Assembly: GCA_964386865.1 (NCBI GenBank)
Contig: CAYLUN010000067.1
Coordinates: 1 to 31,739, forward strand
Direction: 5' to 3'
DNA length: 31,739 bases
Source of the DNA: CAYLUN01 sp964386865
Lineage (GTDB): Bacteria > Verrucomicrobiota > Kiritimatiellia > RFP12 > UBA1067
Shown: positions 8,486 through 14,673 of the stretch, one piece after another
How positions within the stretch are numbered: the first letter of the stretch is position 1
How the letters are laid out: each line of letters starts with the position of its first letter
Notes under the pieces: generated by a model
Told to the model about the DNA's origin: nothing
The model's database searches: none
Seen by the model: only the letters and a program-made list of their open reading frames with translations
Made by a program: the position numbers and the translations under genes

Positions 8486-8523
8486 GGAACAACGGAATGA
8501 CTGAAACAGGATTCCGCCGTTCC
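8486..8523 (-). other. Intercistronic RNA hairpin between ribH and nusB
   Basis: The arms 8486-8498 and 8511-8523 form an uninterrupted 13-pair stem in the minus-strand RNA (GGAACGGCGGAAU with AUUCCGUUGUUCC), with a 12-base loop. Two of the pairs are G-U, which become A-C mismatches on the other strand, so the element is a structure of the sense transcript. It has no U-tract. It occupies over half of the 71-base gap. Possible roles are mRNA processing, stabilisation of the upstream segment or tuning of nusB. Confidence 0.6.
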
Positions 8524-8528
8524 AGCCT

Positions 8529-8990
8529 TCAAATCGCCTTCAGCACCGAGACGGTCTCGATGGCGGCCATAACCGCGTCCCAGCCCTTGTTGCCGTGCTT
8601 GGTGCCGGCCCGCTCGATCGCCTGCTCCAGATTCTGAGCGCAGACGATGCCGTTCAGCACCGGCACGCCCGTGTCGAGCGCGATCTTCGACAGCGCGCGC
8701 GCCACAGTGCCGTTGATCAGGTCCGCGTGCGGCGTCGCGCCCTGGATCACGGCGCCCAGCGCCACCACCGCCCCGTACGTGCCGGAAGCGGCCAGCTTCT
8801 GCACGACCTGCGGCACCTCGTTCGCGCCCGGCACGCGCACCAGCGTCAGATCCTCGTCCTTGCCGCCGTGCCGCACGAAGCAGTCGGCCGCGCCCTTCAC
8901 CAGCTGCTCGGTGAAAAAGCTGTTGAAGCGGCTGACCACGAGGGCCATCCGCATGCCTGTCGCATCCAATTGTCCCGCGATCTCTTTCAT
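8529..8990 (-). CDS. ribH: 6,7-dimethyl-8-ribityllumazine synthase
   Basis: A 153-residue enzyme that condenses the aminopyrimidine with 3,4-dihydroxy-2-butanone 4-phosphate to give the lumazine precursor of riboflavin; homologues form pentamers or 60-subunit shells. Visible motifs are SRFN near residue 20, the substrate loop PGANEVP, GAVIQGATPHADLI with the catalytic His, and the C-terminal LEQAIERAGTKHGNKG. GAVIQGATPH replaces the more common GxVIRGxTxH, so one Arg is Gln here; this variant occurs in some homologues. An excellent GGAGGAG Shine-Dalgarno lies 4 bases from the ATG and directly follows a small hairpin. Confidence 0.95.
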   Translation of the reverse strand: MKEIAGQLDATGMRMALVVSRFNSFFTEQLVKGAADCFVRHGGKDEDLTLVRVPGANEVPQVVQKLAASGTYGAVVALGAVIQGATPHADLINGTVARALSKIALDTGVPVLNGIVCAQNLEQAIERAGTKHGNKGWDAVMAAIETVSVLKAI

Positions 8991-9006
8991 CTCTCTCCTC
9001 CTACCG

Positions 9007-9025
9007 GGCAGGCGCAGGGCCTGCC
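9007..9025 (-). other. Intercistronic hairpin just upstream of the ribH ribosome site
   Basis: GGCAGGC and GCCTGCC form a perfect 7-pair stem with a 5-base loop, 4 bases upstream of the TAGGAGGAG ribosome-binding segment. The surrounding bases (GTAGAGGCAGGCCCTGC on the minus strand) resemble the palindrome at 11901-11925, so it may be a dispersed-repeat copy as well as a leader structure. Confidence 0.45.
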
Positions 9026-9070
9026 TCTACAGACGCTCGCCAACCGTTGAAACGTGAACCTCTGCAACGC

Positions 9071-10279
9071 CTAGATCATGTGCCCCATCTTGGCCTTCTT
9101 GGTCTCCAGATAGCGGCGGTTGTGGTCGCCCGGCTCAAACACCACCGGCACGCGCTCGGCGATCTCGAGCCCGTACCCCTGCAGGCCGACCAGCTTCTTG
9201 GGATTGTTGGTCATCAGCCGGATGCGCTTCAGCCCGATATCAGCCAGAATCTGCGCGCCCACGCCATAGTCGCGCATGTCGGCGGGGAACCCCAGCTTGA
9301 GGTTGGCCTCGACCGTGTCGAGCCCCTTCTCCTGCAGCTTGTAGGCGTGCAGCTTGTTGGCGAGCCCGATGCCGCGCCCCTCCTGCCGCATGTACAGGAT
9401 GACGCCGCACCCCTCCTTCTCGACCATGCGCATGGCCGCGTGGAGCTGGCTCCCGCAGTCGCACCGGGCGGAGCCGAACACGTCGCCCGTCAGGCACTCG
9501 CTGTGAACCCGCACCAGCGGCGCGGAGCTAGCGGCCACGTCCCCCTTGATCAGCGCCAGATGGTCCATGCCGTCGGGCGAGGAGGTGTAGAGCCGCAGCT
9601 TGAAGTGGCCGTACGCGGTCGGCAGCTCCACCTCTTCCACGAAATCGATCAGGCGCTCGCGGCGCCGCCGGTACTGGATCAGGTCCGCGATCGAGAGCAT
9701 CTTCATGCCGTGCGCCTTGGCGAACGCGAGCAGCTGCGGCAGCCGCGCCATGGTGCCGTCGGCCAGCATGATCTCGCAGATCACGCCGGCCGGCTTCAGC
9801 CCCGCCAGCTTGGCCATGTCCACCGCCGCCTCCGTGTGGCCGGCCCGCACCAGCACGCCGCCCTCGCGGGCCTCGAGCGGGAAGATGTGTCCGGGGCTCA
9901 CCACAGACTCGGGCCCCGAGGCGTCGTCGAGCAGCACGCGCACGGTGCGCGCGCGGTCGGCGGCGCTGATGCCGGTCGTGACGCCCGACGCGGCGTCGAC
10001 CGACAGCGTAAACGCCGTCGCGAATTTGTCGCCGCGGTTGCGGCTCGGCGCGCGCTCGATGCCCAGCCGCCTCAGGATCGCTCCGGCCATCGGCACGCAG
10101 ACCAAGCCGCGCGCGTGCGTGACCATGAAGTTGATCGCCTCCGGCGTGATCCGGTCGGCCGCCACGATCAGGTCGCCCTCGTTCTCGCGGCTCTCGTCGT
10201 CCGCCACGATCACGATCTGGCCCTCGCGGAACGCCTCGATGCACGCATCGACCGGATCGAACACGACTTCCGTTTCCAT
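9071..10279 (-). CDS. ribBA: Bifunctional DHBP synthase / GTP cyclohydrolase II
   Basis: A 402-residue fusion that makes both riboflavin precursors: 3,4-dihydroxy-2-butanone 4-phosphate from ribulose 5-phosphate (N-terminal half) and the diaminopyrimidine from GTP (C-terminal half). The DHBP domain has RENEGD at residues 31-36 and RAGHTEAAVD near 145-154. The cyclohydrolase domain has its three zinc cysteines at 262, 273 and 275 (ECLTGDVFGSARCDCG) and the RQEGRGIGL motif near 298-306. Both active sites look complete. The start is ATG 10279, with a GGAGAGGG ribosome site; an earlier TTG at 10291 is less likely. This is the first gene behind the FMN riboswitch. Confidence 0.96.
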   Translation of the reverse strand: METEVVFDPVDACIEAFREGQIVIVADDESRENEGDLIVAADRITPEAINFMVTHARGLVCVPMAGAILRRLGIERAPSRNRGDKFATAFTLSVDAASGVTTGISAADRARTVRVLLDDASGPESVVSPGHIFPLEAREGGVLVRAGHTEAAVDMAKLAGLKPAGVICEIMLADGTMARLPQLLAFAKAHGMKMLSIADLIQYRRRRERLIDFVEEVELPTAYGHFKLRLYTSSPDGMDHLALIKGDVAASSAPLVRVHSECLTGDVFGSARCDCGSQLHAAMRMVEKEGCGVILYMRQEGRGIGLANKLHAYKLQEKGLDTVEANLKLGFPADMRDYGVGAQILADIGLKRIRLMTNNPKKLVGLQGYGLEIAERVPVVFEPGDHNRRYLETKKAKMGHMI

Positions 10280-10291
10280 AGCCCTCTCCAA

Positions 10292-10322
10292 ACAAAAAGC
10301 CCGGCTTCAAGCGAAGCCGGGG
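10292..10322 (-). terminator. Riboswitch-controlled intrinsic terminator
   Basis: On the minus strand CCCGGCTTC and GAAGCCGGG form a 9-pair stem (10313-10321 with 10300-10308) around a 4-base loop, followed by CTTTTTGTTT. It lies between the FMN aptamer and the ribBA ribosome site, the expected place for the expression platform. Ligand-bound aptamer should favour this terminator and switch the operon off. Confidence 0.9.
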
Positions 10323-10342
10323 CAAAGCAACGACGCGCCGCA

Positions 10343-10478
10343 TCTTCTCATATCCAGACTGTACTGTCGGCCACGGACTTGAACCGTGTCAGTGGCACGC
10401 AGGAACAGCATGCCAGTCGCGGGCTATACCGCCGGTCAGGAATTTCCCGCATGCGCGGGATCACCTAGCCCCGAAGAC
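10343..10478 (-). promoter_or_regulatory. FMN riboswitch (RFN element)
   Basis: The minus-strand RNA begins CTTCGGGGC and contains the conserved blocks GACCGGCGGTATAGCCCGCGA and GGCCGACAGTACAGTCTGGAT, closing with ATGAGAAG. These are the signature segments of the FMN aptamer in their correct order. FMN binding represses the downstream riboflavin operon. One feature is unusual: the loop between AGGTGA and AATTCCT carries an added 6-pair hairpin (10445-10460). The segment GGTTCAAGTCC inside it resembles a tRNA T-arm but is an aptamer stem. Confidence 0.96.
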
Positions 10479-10493
10479 GCTCATCGGTGGATA

Positions 10494-10522
10494 AGTGTAG
10501 TGCTTTCCCCCGGTTTTGGCAA
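10494..10522 (-). promoter_or_regulatory. Promoter of the riboflavin operon
   Basis: On the minus strand TTGCCA (10517-10522) and TACACT (10494-10499) are separated by exactly 17 bases. They lie just downstream of the kinase stop at 10529 and about 15 bases upstream of the riboswitch aptamer, so transcription would start immediately before the RFN element. Confidence 0.7.
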
Positions 10523-10528
10523 TAGCCA

Positions 10529-11401
10529 TCACGCGTCGAGGTCGCGCCTGACGGCGTCCACCACGGAGGCGTCCGGCCGGAACCGCAGGACGGCGTGCGG
10601 CACCGCGTCCAGCAGCGCCTCAAGCGTACGGATGACGGGGTCGAAAAAGGCCGCGTCCAGCCATGGCACCAGGGACACGTCGAGCAGCCTCAGGACGGCC
10701 TCGCGCCGGGTCAGGGGCTCGACGGACTGCCCGGGCCCGTGCTCGAGGAAATACACCTTGCTGAGCGGCGCTGACGCGTTGAGCGCGAAGCCGCCGGAAC
10801 TAGGCCACGGCGACCCATACACGCGGAAAACGCGGCCCTCCCGCCCGGCGTGCCGCCGGAGAATGGGGCGCTCGTCCGTCAGCACCGGCACGCCTCGCTG
10901 ATCGAAGAGCCGGGAGATCGTGCTCTTGCCCTTGCCGGACGGCCCCGTGCAGATGATCGCCCGGCCATCCACGACCTGGGCCGAGCCATGCATGACGAAC
11001 CCGTCCAGGTGGAGCAGCCGAAGAACCAGCGCGAGAATCGCGACAATACCGTAGGTGCCGTACACCTCGTTACGGTAAAGGGCCTCGAACGCCGTGGGGT
11101 GCCACTCGAAATTCAGCCGCTCGAACGGCGCGTCGCCCGTCATGCGCCACAAGACATCGCCGGCCGGATTGGCGCCCGTCAGACACGCGCGCCCGTCGCT
11201 CTGCTCGAAGTTCCAAGCCTTCTCAAGCCGCGACATACACAGTTCGGGGTTCGGACCCAGCGCGTCGATCCGACAGCTATTTTCTGCGGATCCCGATAGG
11301 CCCACAAAAGGCCGAAAGAATACATTAAAAGCGTCGGCAGGCAAGTTACGAAAATAAAATCGAATATCCGCCAGATCGCAGGTAAGCTGTGGATCGCCCA
11401 T
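10529..11401 (-). CDS. HPr-kinase-like P-loop protein (HprK-related)
   Basis: A 290-residue protein with an HprK-type kinase core in its second half: MHGSAQVVDG (137-146), the P-loop GPSGKGKST (153-161) and LTDE (174-177), matching His, Walker A and Asp positions of HPr kinase. GSPWP (197-201) and a family-like APLSKVYFLE follow. The N-terminal 100 residues do not resemble the HprK N-domain. HprK-related proteins in other bacteria occur in peptide-modification loci, including one that phosphorylates a lasso peptide. This gene follows a 47-residue peptide gene after 36 bases, which suggests that the peptide is the substrate; this is inference. The start is ATG 11401 or GTG 11407; neither has a strong ribosome site. 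No HPr or other PTS gene is nearby. Confidence 0.82.
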   Translation of the reverse strand: MGDPQLTCDLADIRFYFRNLPADAFNVFFRPFVGLSGSAENSCRIDALGPNPELCMSRLEKAWNFEQSDGRACLTGANPAGDVLWRMTGDAPFERLNFEWHPTAFEALYRNEVYGTYGIVAILALVLRLLHLDGFVMHGSAQVVDGRAIICTGPSGKGKSTISRLFDQRGVPVLTDERPILRRHAGREGRVFRVYGSPWPSSGGFALNASAPLSKVYFLEHGPGQSVEPLTRREAVLRLLDVSLVPWLDAAFFDPVIRTLEALLDAVPHAVLRFRPDASVVDAVRRDLDA

Positions 11402-11437
11402 GGTCACGTTCTGCCGGATGCGATCAGTCTCCGCCGA

Positions 11438-11581
11438 TCACTCCACGTTTCCAGAGTTGACTCCCAGCGTCCCGATCTGCTCGGCTTTGAACGTGCCGCC
11501 CAGCCCCAGCTTAACCTCGCTCGCCTGAGCGACTTCAAACCGCTCCTTGGACGTTGTTGCAAACGCATCAGATTTAGCCAT
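11438..11581 (-). CDS. 47-residue peptide, putative substrate of the HprK-like kinase
   Basis: ATG 11581 to TGA 11438 encodes 47 residues beginning MAKSDAFATTSKERF and ending GTLGVNSGNVE. The Shine-Dalgarno AAGAGGTG is 6 bases from the ATG and a near-consensus promoter lies just upstream, so this is very likely a real, well-expressed gene. There is no signal peptide, membrane segment or cysteine. The N-terminal half is charged and helix-like; the C-terminal half is rich in Gly, Thr and Val (LGLGGTF, then IGTLGVNSG). Eight Ser/Thr residues are candidate phosphorylation sites. It resembles the leader/core layout of modified peptides, but no modifying enzyme other than the kinase is present. I do not recognise the family. 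Confidence 0.75.
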   Translation of the reverse strand: MAKSDAFATTSKERFEVAQASEVKLGLGGTFKAEQIGTLGVNSGNVE

Positions 11582-11603
11582 AAAACACCTCTTTATGAAA
11601 AAC

Positions 11604-11633
11604 ACTATAGCACCGGTCCTCTATCCGAGTCAA
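11604..11633 (-). promoter_or_regulatory. Strong promoter of the peptide-kinase pair
   Basis: On the minus strand TTGACT (11628-11633), an 18-base spacer and TGC-TATAGT (-10 at 11604-11609, with an extended -10 TG) form a near-consensus promoter. Transcription should start about 15-16 bases upstream of the peptide ATG. It is the best promoter match in the window. Confidence 0.75.
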
Positions 11634-11900
11634 ATAGGAAAACGTATGCGAACAGGAGGCAAATACGCTATAAAGTCATTGGAAACCGAGGTTTACACAG
11701 GAATACGACCAAAGTCTTATATCTGATTGTCCCGCGCGGCGTGCAGACGCGGCGGAAGGAACCCGGGGCGGCGCTGCAGCCGCGCGCGTCTGTCCGCTTT
11801 TCAATTTCGCTGAACCCGTCGGCGTCTGACGCTTGATCGAACGGAAACGCATTCACGGGCGAACAGCGACCGGTTCTTCCGCCTTCCTTCGCTTCGCAAG

Positions 11901-11925
11901 GTAGGGACGGCAGGTCCCTGCCGTG
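11901..11925. repeat. Palindromic repeat unit (GTAGGGACGGCAGG type)
   Basis: The segment GTAGGGACGGCAGGTCCCTGCCGT contains overlapping dyads: ACGGCAG with CTGCCGT, and AGGGAC with GTCCCT. It shares the GTAG-G-GGCAGG-CCCTGC layout with the hairpin upstream of ribH (9004-9032, other strand), suggesting a second dispersed repeat family. Confidence 0.4.
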
Positions 11926-11974
11926 CGCGGACGCCGTTGGCGTAGCGGCGCCCGACACAAACCCTCGCTGGCGC

Positions 11975-12002
11975 TTGCATTCCGCCGGGAGGCTGATAAA
12001 CT
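11975..12002 (+). promoter_or_regulatory. Possible leaderless promoter for manA
   Basis: TTGCAT (11975-11980), 16 bases, TAAACT (11997-12002), then 7 bases to the manA ATG. If functional, the transcript would begin at or next to the start codon. The only Shine-Dalgarno-like sequence (GGGAGG) ends 17 bases before the ATG, too far for normal use. The same geometry recurs at the right edge of the window. Confidence 0.4.
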
Positions 12003-12009
12003 CACACGC

Positions 12010-12987
12010 ATGAAAGCACCCTGCTGCCCACTCGCGCTGCTCCCCGTCTACAAGGACTACCTCTGGGGCGGCCACCGAATCCCCGAGGCGTACGGGCGCG
12101 CCGGCGCGCCCGCGGTGTGCGCCGAATCGTGGGAGATCTCGGCCCATCCGGACGGCGCCAGCATCGTTTCCAGCGGAGCGTTCGCGGGGCAGCGACTTGA
12201 CGAGCTGGCCGCCGAGCACGGCGCGGCCCTCGCCGGCGTGCGGGCGCCCGATCCGCACCGTTTTCCCCTGCTCTTCAAACTGATCGACGCCCGCGACCGC
12301 CTGAGCGTCCAAGTTCACCCGAACAACGCCAATGCCGCGCTCACCGGGGGCGAGCCCAAGAGCGAGATGTGGTACGTGCTGGGACGAACCCCCGGAGCCA
12401 GCCTGTTCGCGGGCCTGGCGGACGGCGCGACGCCGCACTCGCTGCGCGCCGCGCTCGCCGCGGGAACCGCCGAAGGCAGCCTCGTCCGCCTCCCCGTCGA
12501 GCCGGGCCAGGCGCTCTACATACCCGGCGGCCTCGTGCACGCGATCGGCGCCGGCTGCCTGGTCTACGAGGTCCAGCAGAACTCCAACACCACCTACCGC
12601 CTCTACGACTGGAACCGCACCGGCGCGGATGGCAAGCCGCGCGCCCTGCACGCAGAGGAGAGCTTTCAGACCATCGATTGGAGCCTGCGCCCGCCCCAGA
12701 TGCTGACGCCGACGCGCAGCTCCGGCAGGTGCCGCACCGCCTGGTCCGACGTCGTCTCTTGCCCCTACTTCACGCTGCGCAAGCTCGACCTCTCCGCGCC
12801 GCTGGCGGTGCCCGTCACCGGCCAGAGCTTCCACGCGCTGTTCGCCGAAAGCGGGCGCGTGGCCGTGACCGCCGGCGGCGAATCCGTCATCCTGCCCGCC
12901 GGCGCGAGCTGCCTCATCCCGGCCGCCGCCACCGGCTACACGCTCACCCCTGACACCGCCAGCACCCTGCTGGTCACCACCTTATGA
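12010..12987 (+). CDS. manA: Mannose-6-phosphate isomerase, class I
   Basis: A 325-residue zinc enzyme interconverting mannose 6-phosphate and fructose 6-phosphate. Visible are the opening KDYLWGGHRI, the active-site SWEISAHPDG, the zinc-ligand motifs QVHP (101-104) and KSEMWYVL (117-124), and the second set PGGLVHAIGAGCLVYEVQQNSNTTYRLYDW. The length fits the short bacterial form rather than the longer E. coli type. The start at 12010 was chosen over an upstream in-frame ATG because homology begins there. The 3' end overlaps the next gene as ATGA, so the isomerase and the membrane protease are probably co-translated. It could feed mannose or rhamnose-type sugars from the secreted hydrolases into metabolism, though that link is inference. 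Confidence 0.94.
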   Translation: MKAPCCPLALLPVYKDYLWGGHRIPEAYGRAGAPAVCAESWEISAHPDGASIVSSGAFAGQRLDELAAEHGAALAGVRAPDPHRFPLLFKLIDARDRLSVQVHPNNANAALTGGEPKSEMWYVLGRTPGASLFAGLADGATPHSLRAALAAGTAEGSLVRLPVEPGQALYIPGGLVHAIGAGCLVYEVQQNSNTTYRLYDWNRTGADGKPRALHAEESFQTIDWSLRPPQMLTPTRSSGRCRTAWSDVVSCPYFTLRKLDLSAPLAVPVTGQSFHALFAESGRVAVTAGGESVILPAGASCLIPAAATGYTLTPDTASTLLVTTL

Positions 12988-13868
12988 TCAAGACCTCCTA
13001 CCATCTCTGCACGCTCTTCGGCATCCCGATCCGGCTCGACATCTCGCTCTTGCTGATGCTCTTCTTCATGGGCGGCTTCGGAAACCCGTTTTACGACTTG
13101 ATCGCCACCGCCCTTCTTCTGGCGTCGATCGCCCTTCACGAACTGGGCCACAGCCTGATGGCGCAGGCGTTCGGCTGCCGCGTGCGCGACATCACGCTGC
13201 TGATCTTCGGCGGCTGCGCCACGCTCGAGAGCATGCCGCGCAAGCAGTGGCAGGAGATCCTCGTCGCGCTCGCAGGCCCCGCCGTCAGCCTCGCGCTGGG
13301 CCTCGCCGGTCTATTCGTCCCCGCCTGGCTACATGCCTCCGGGCTGCTCTCTGCCGACGCCGCGAACATGCTGATGGTCGCGGTCGGCGTGCGCAACATC
13401 GCCCTTCTGATCTTCAACCTGCTGCCCGCCTTCCCCATGGACGGCGGACGCGTCCTGCGGGCCACACTTCAGCTCCGCATGTCCAAAGTCCGCGCCACGT
13501 GGATCGCCTCGCGGGTGGGCCGTGTGCTCGCGGGCGCAATGATCTTCTTCGCGGGGTGCAACATCCTGCACATCCCGCTGCCGCGCCCGGACTTCCCGGG
13601 CGTCGTCGGCGATCTGTTTTGGCATTTCCTCAGCGGCGGCACCTTCCTCAAGCTCTTCATCGGCCTCCTGATCTTTCAGGCCGCCGAGCGCGAGTACCGC
13701 CAGGTGCTGATGGAGGAGGGCCCAGACCGCCGCAAGCCCTTCGGGGGGTTCCCGTTCTTCGGGCGCGCGACGCGCACCCCGCCGCCCGACGACGGCCAGG
13801 CGGTCGTGAGCCCCCCTCCCTACGCGCGCGGCGGCTCGACGCGCGTGGACGTGCGCAAAGAGGATTAG
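12984..13868 (+). CDS. M50-family (site-2-type) membrane metalloprotease
   Basis: A 294-residue integral membrane protease. HELGH at residues 52-56 supplies two zinc ligands and the catalytic Glu, and NLLPAFPMDGGR (145-156) supplies the third ligand Asp153. Membrane segments surround both motifs, for example LLLMLFFMGGF, DLIATALLLASIALH and ILVALAGPAVSLALGLAGLFV. There is no PDZ domain, and the C-terminal ~60 residues are hydrophilic and Pro-rich (RTPPPDDGQ, VSPPPYARGG). Such proteases cut membrane-bound regulators or remnants; the substrate is unknown. The start overlaps the manA stop by 4 bases. It is distinct from the RseP type, which carries PDZ domains. Confidence 0.92.
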   Translation: MIKTSYHLCTLFGIPIRLDISLLLMLFFMGGFGNPFYDLIATALLLASIALHELGHSLMAQAFGCRVRDITLLIFGGCATLESMPRKQWQEILVALAGPAVSLALGLAGLFVPAWLHASGLLSADAANMLMVAVGVRNIALLIFNLLPAFPMDGGRVLRATLQLRMSKVRATWIASRVGRVLAGAMIFFAGCNILHIPLPRPDFPGVVGDLFWHFLSGGTFLKLFIGLLIFQAAEREYRQVLMEEGPDRRKPFGGFPFFGRATRTPPPDDGQAVVSPPPYARGGSTRVDVRKED

Positions 13869-13892
13869 GCCGACCTGCGCGGCGAGCGTTCG

Positions 13893-14555
13893 TCAGCCGA
13901 CAAGCCGCTTGAACGCGAGACGCGCGAAAATGCCTTCGCAGATGTGCTCGGAAACCAGCTCCAGCCACCGCTCGCGCTCGACCTCCGGCGGGCAGAACCG
14001 CGAAGCCCACGCGGGCTTGGCGATCGCGTAGACCACGTACTGCGCGCTCACCGTGCTGCACCAGAGGCTGACCTGCACGGGGTCGTCTTCCGCCAGCGCC
14101 ATGCGCAGAAGCCGCGCGAAACACTGCCGCATCGGCACCGCGAACTGCCGCGAGATCTCCTGCGCCATGTCGGACGGCAGGCACTCCTCCATCCCCATCA
14201 GGCGCGCTATATAGAACTCAGGCGGCTTGCGGGCCGCACAGACGGCGACAGACCTCCGAACCCACGTGCGCACGGCGGCCTTCCACGTTTCCGCGTCCCT
14301 GACCGTGTCCGGTATGGCCAGCATCGGCTTCGCCACGTTTTCGAAGAGCGCGGCGATCACCGCCTTGTACAGCTCAGCCTTCGAGCGGAAGTAGTAGTTG
14401 ACCAGCGCGACGTTCACACCCGCCTCCCGGCAGATCATCCGCGTCGTCGCGTCCTTGAACCCGTGCTCGGCGAACACCTTGGTCGCGGCCAGCAGGATCC
14501 TGTCCTGCGTTCGCTTGACTGAACTGACCGGCTTCGCCCGAGACTTAGACTTCAT
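13893..14555 (-). CDS. TetR/AcrR-family transcriptional regulator
   Basis: A 220-residue repressor-type protein. The N-terminal helix-turn-helix domain is clear: RILLAATKVFAEHGFKDATT, then ICREAGVNVALVNYYFRSK with the YYF recognition segment, and AELYKAVIAAL. The C-terminal ligand domain resembles the DUF1956 (CerR-like) class, with EFYIARLMGMEECLPSDM. The ligand and targets are not evident. It is convergent with the M50 protease gene (24 bases apart) and is transcribed from its own promoter downstream of the LamG/GH gene. The ATG at 14555 has GGGAG 8 bases upstream. A short out-of-frame leader ORF of 11 codons (14545-14580) overlaps its start. Confidence 0.92.
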   Translation of the reverse strand: MKSKSRAKPVSSVKRTQDRILLAATKVFAEHGFKDATTRMICREAGVNVALVNYYFRSKAELYKAVIAALFENVAKPMLAIPDTVRDAETWKAAVRTWVRRSVAVCAARKPPEFYIARLMGMEECLPSDMAQEISRQFAVPMRQCFARLLRMALAEDDPVQVSLWCSTVSAQYVVYAIAKPAWASRFCPPEVERERWLELVSEHICEGIFARLAFKRLVG

Positions 14556-14586
14556 AGCGCCGACTCCCTGCGTTAAACATGCGCTT

Positions 14587-14616
14587 AAAATAGGCGTTTG
14601 GCTGTGCCGTTGTCAA
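14587..14616 (-). promoter_or_regulatory. Promoter of the TetR-family gene
   Basis: On the minus strand a perfect TTGACA (14611-14616), an 18-base spacer and TATTTT (14587-14592). Transcription would start near 14580, giving a leader of about 25 bases. The nearby AT-rich GTTTAACGC and AAACGCC elements could hold an autoregulatory operator, but I see no convincing dyad. Confidence 0.6.
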
Positions 14617-14673
14617 ATGCAATCCGCCGCTGCCAATCGCCGGCGCGCGCCCGCTTGCTCTTCGGCATCGCCA

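Larger units (their letters stand above)
11582..12009. other. Divergent intergenic region between peptide gene and manA
   Basis: These 428 bases hold no gene I can support. They contain the minus-strand promoter of the peptide pair at the left end, a GC-rich dyad (GCGGC-GCTGCA-GCCGC) near 11772-11788, a palindromic repeat near 11901-11925 and a plus-strand promoter-like pair directly before manA. The left 120 bases are clearly richer in A and T than the surroundings. Confidence 0.6.

Noticed and set aside
10360..10400. tRNA T-arm-like sequence GGTTCAAGTCC
   Set aside because: It is a stem of the FMN aptamer; no acceptor stem or anticodon arm fits around it.
11438..11461. Lasso-peptide core in the last 8 residues (Thr two before Gly, Glu at position 8)
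   Set aside because: The Glu is the final residue, leaving no tail to thread, and no lasso maturation enzymes lie nearby.
11668..12834. 388-residue open frame on the minus strand across manA
   Set aside because: It lies opposite manA, whose zinc-site motifs are all intact, and its translation has no family features. It does not add a third gene to the peptide-kinase pair.
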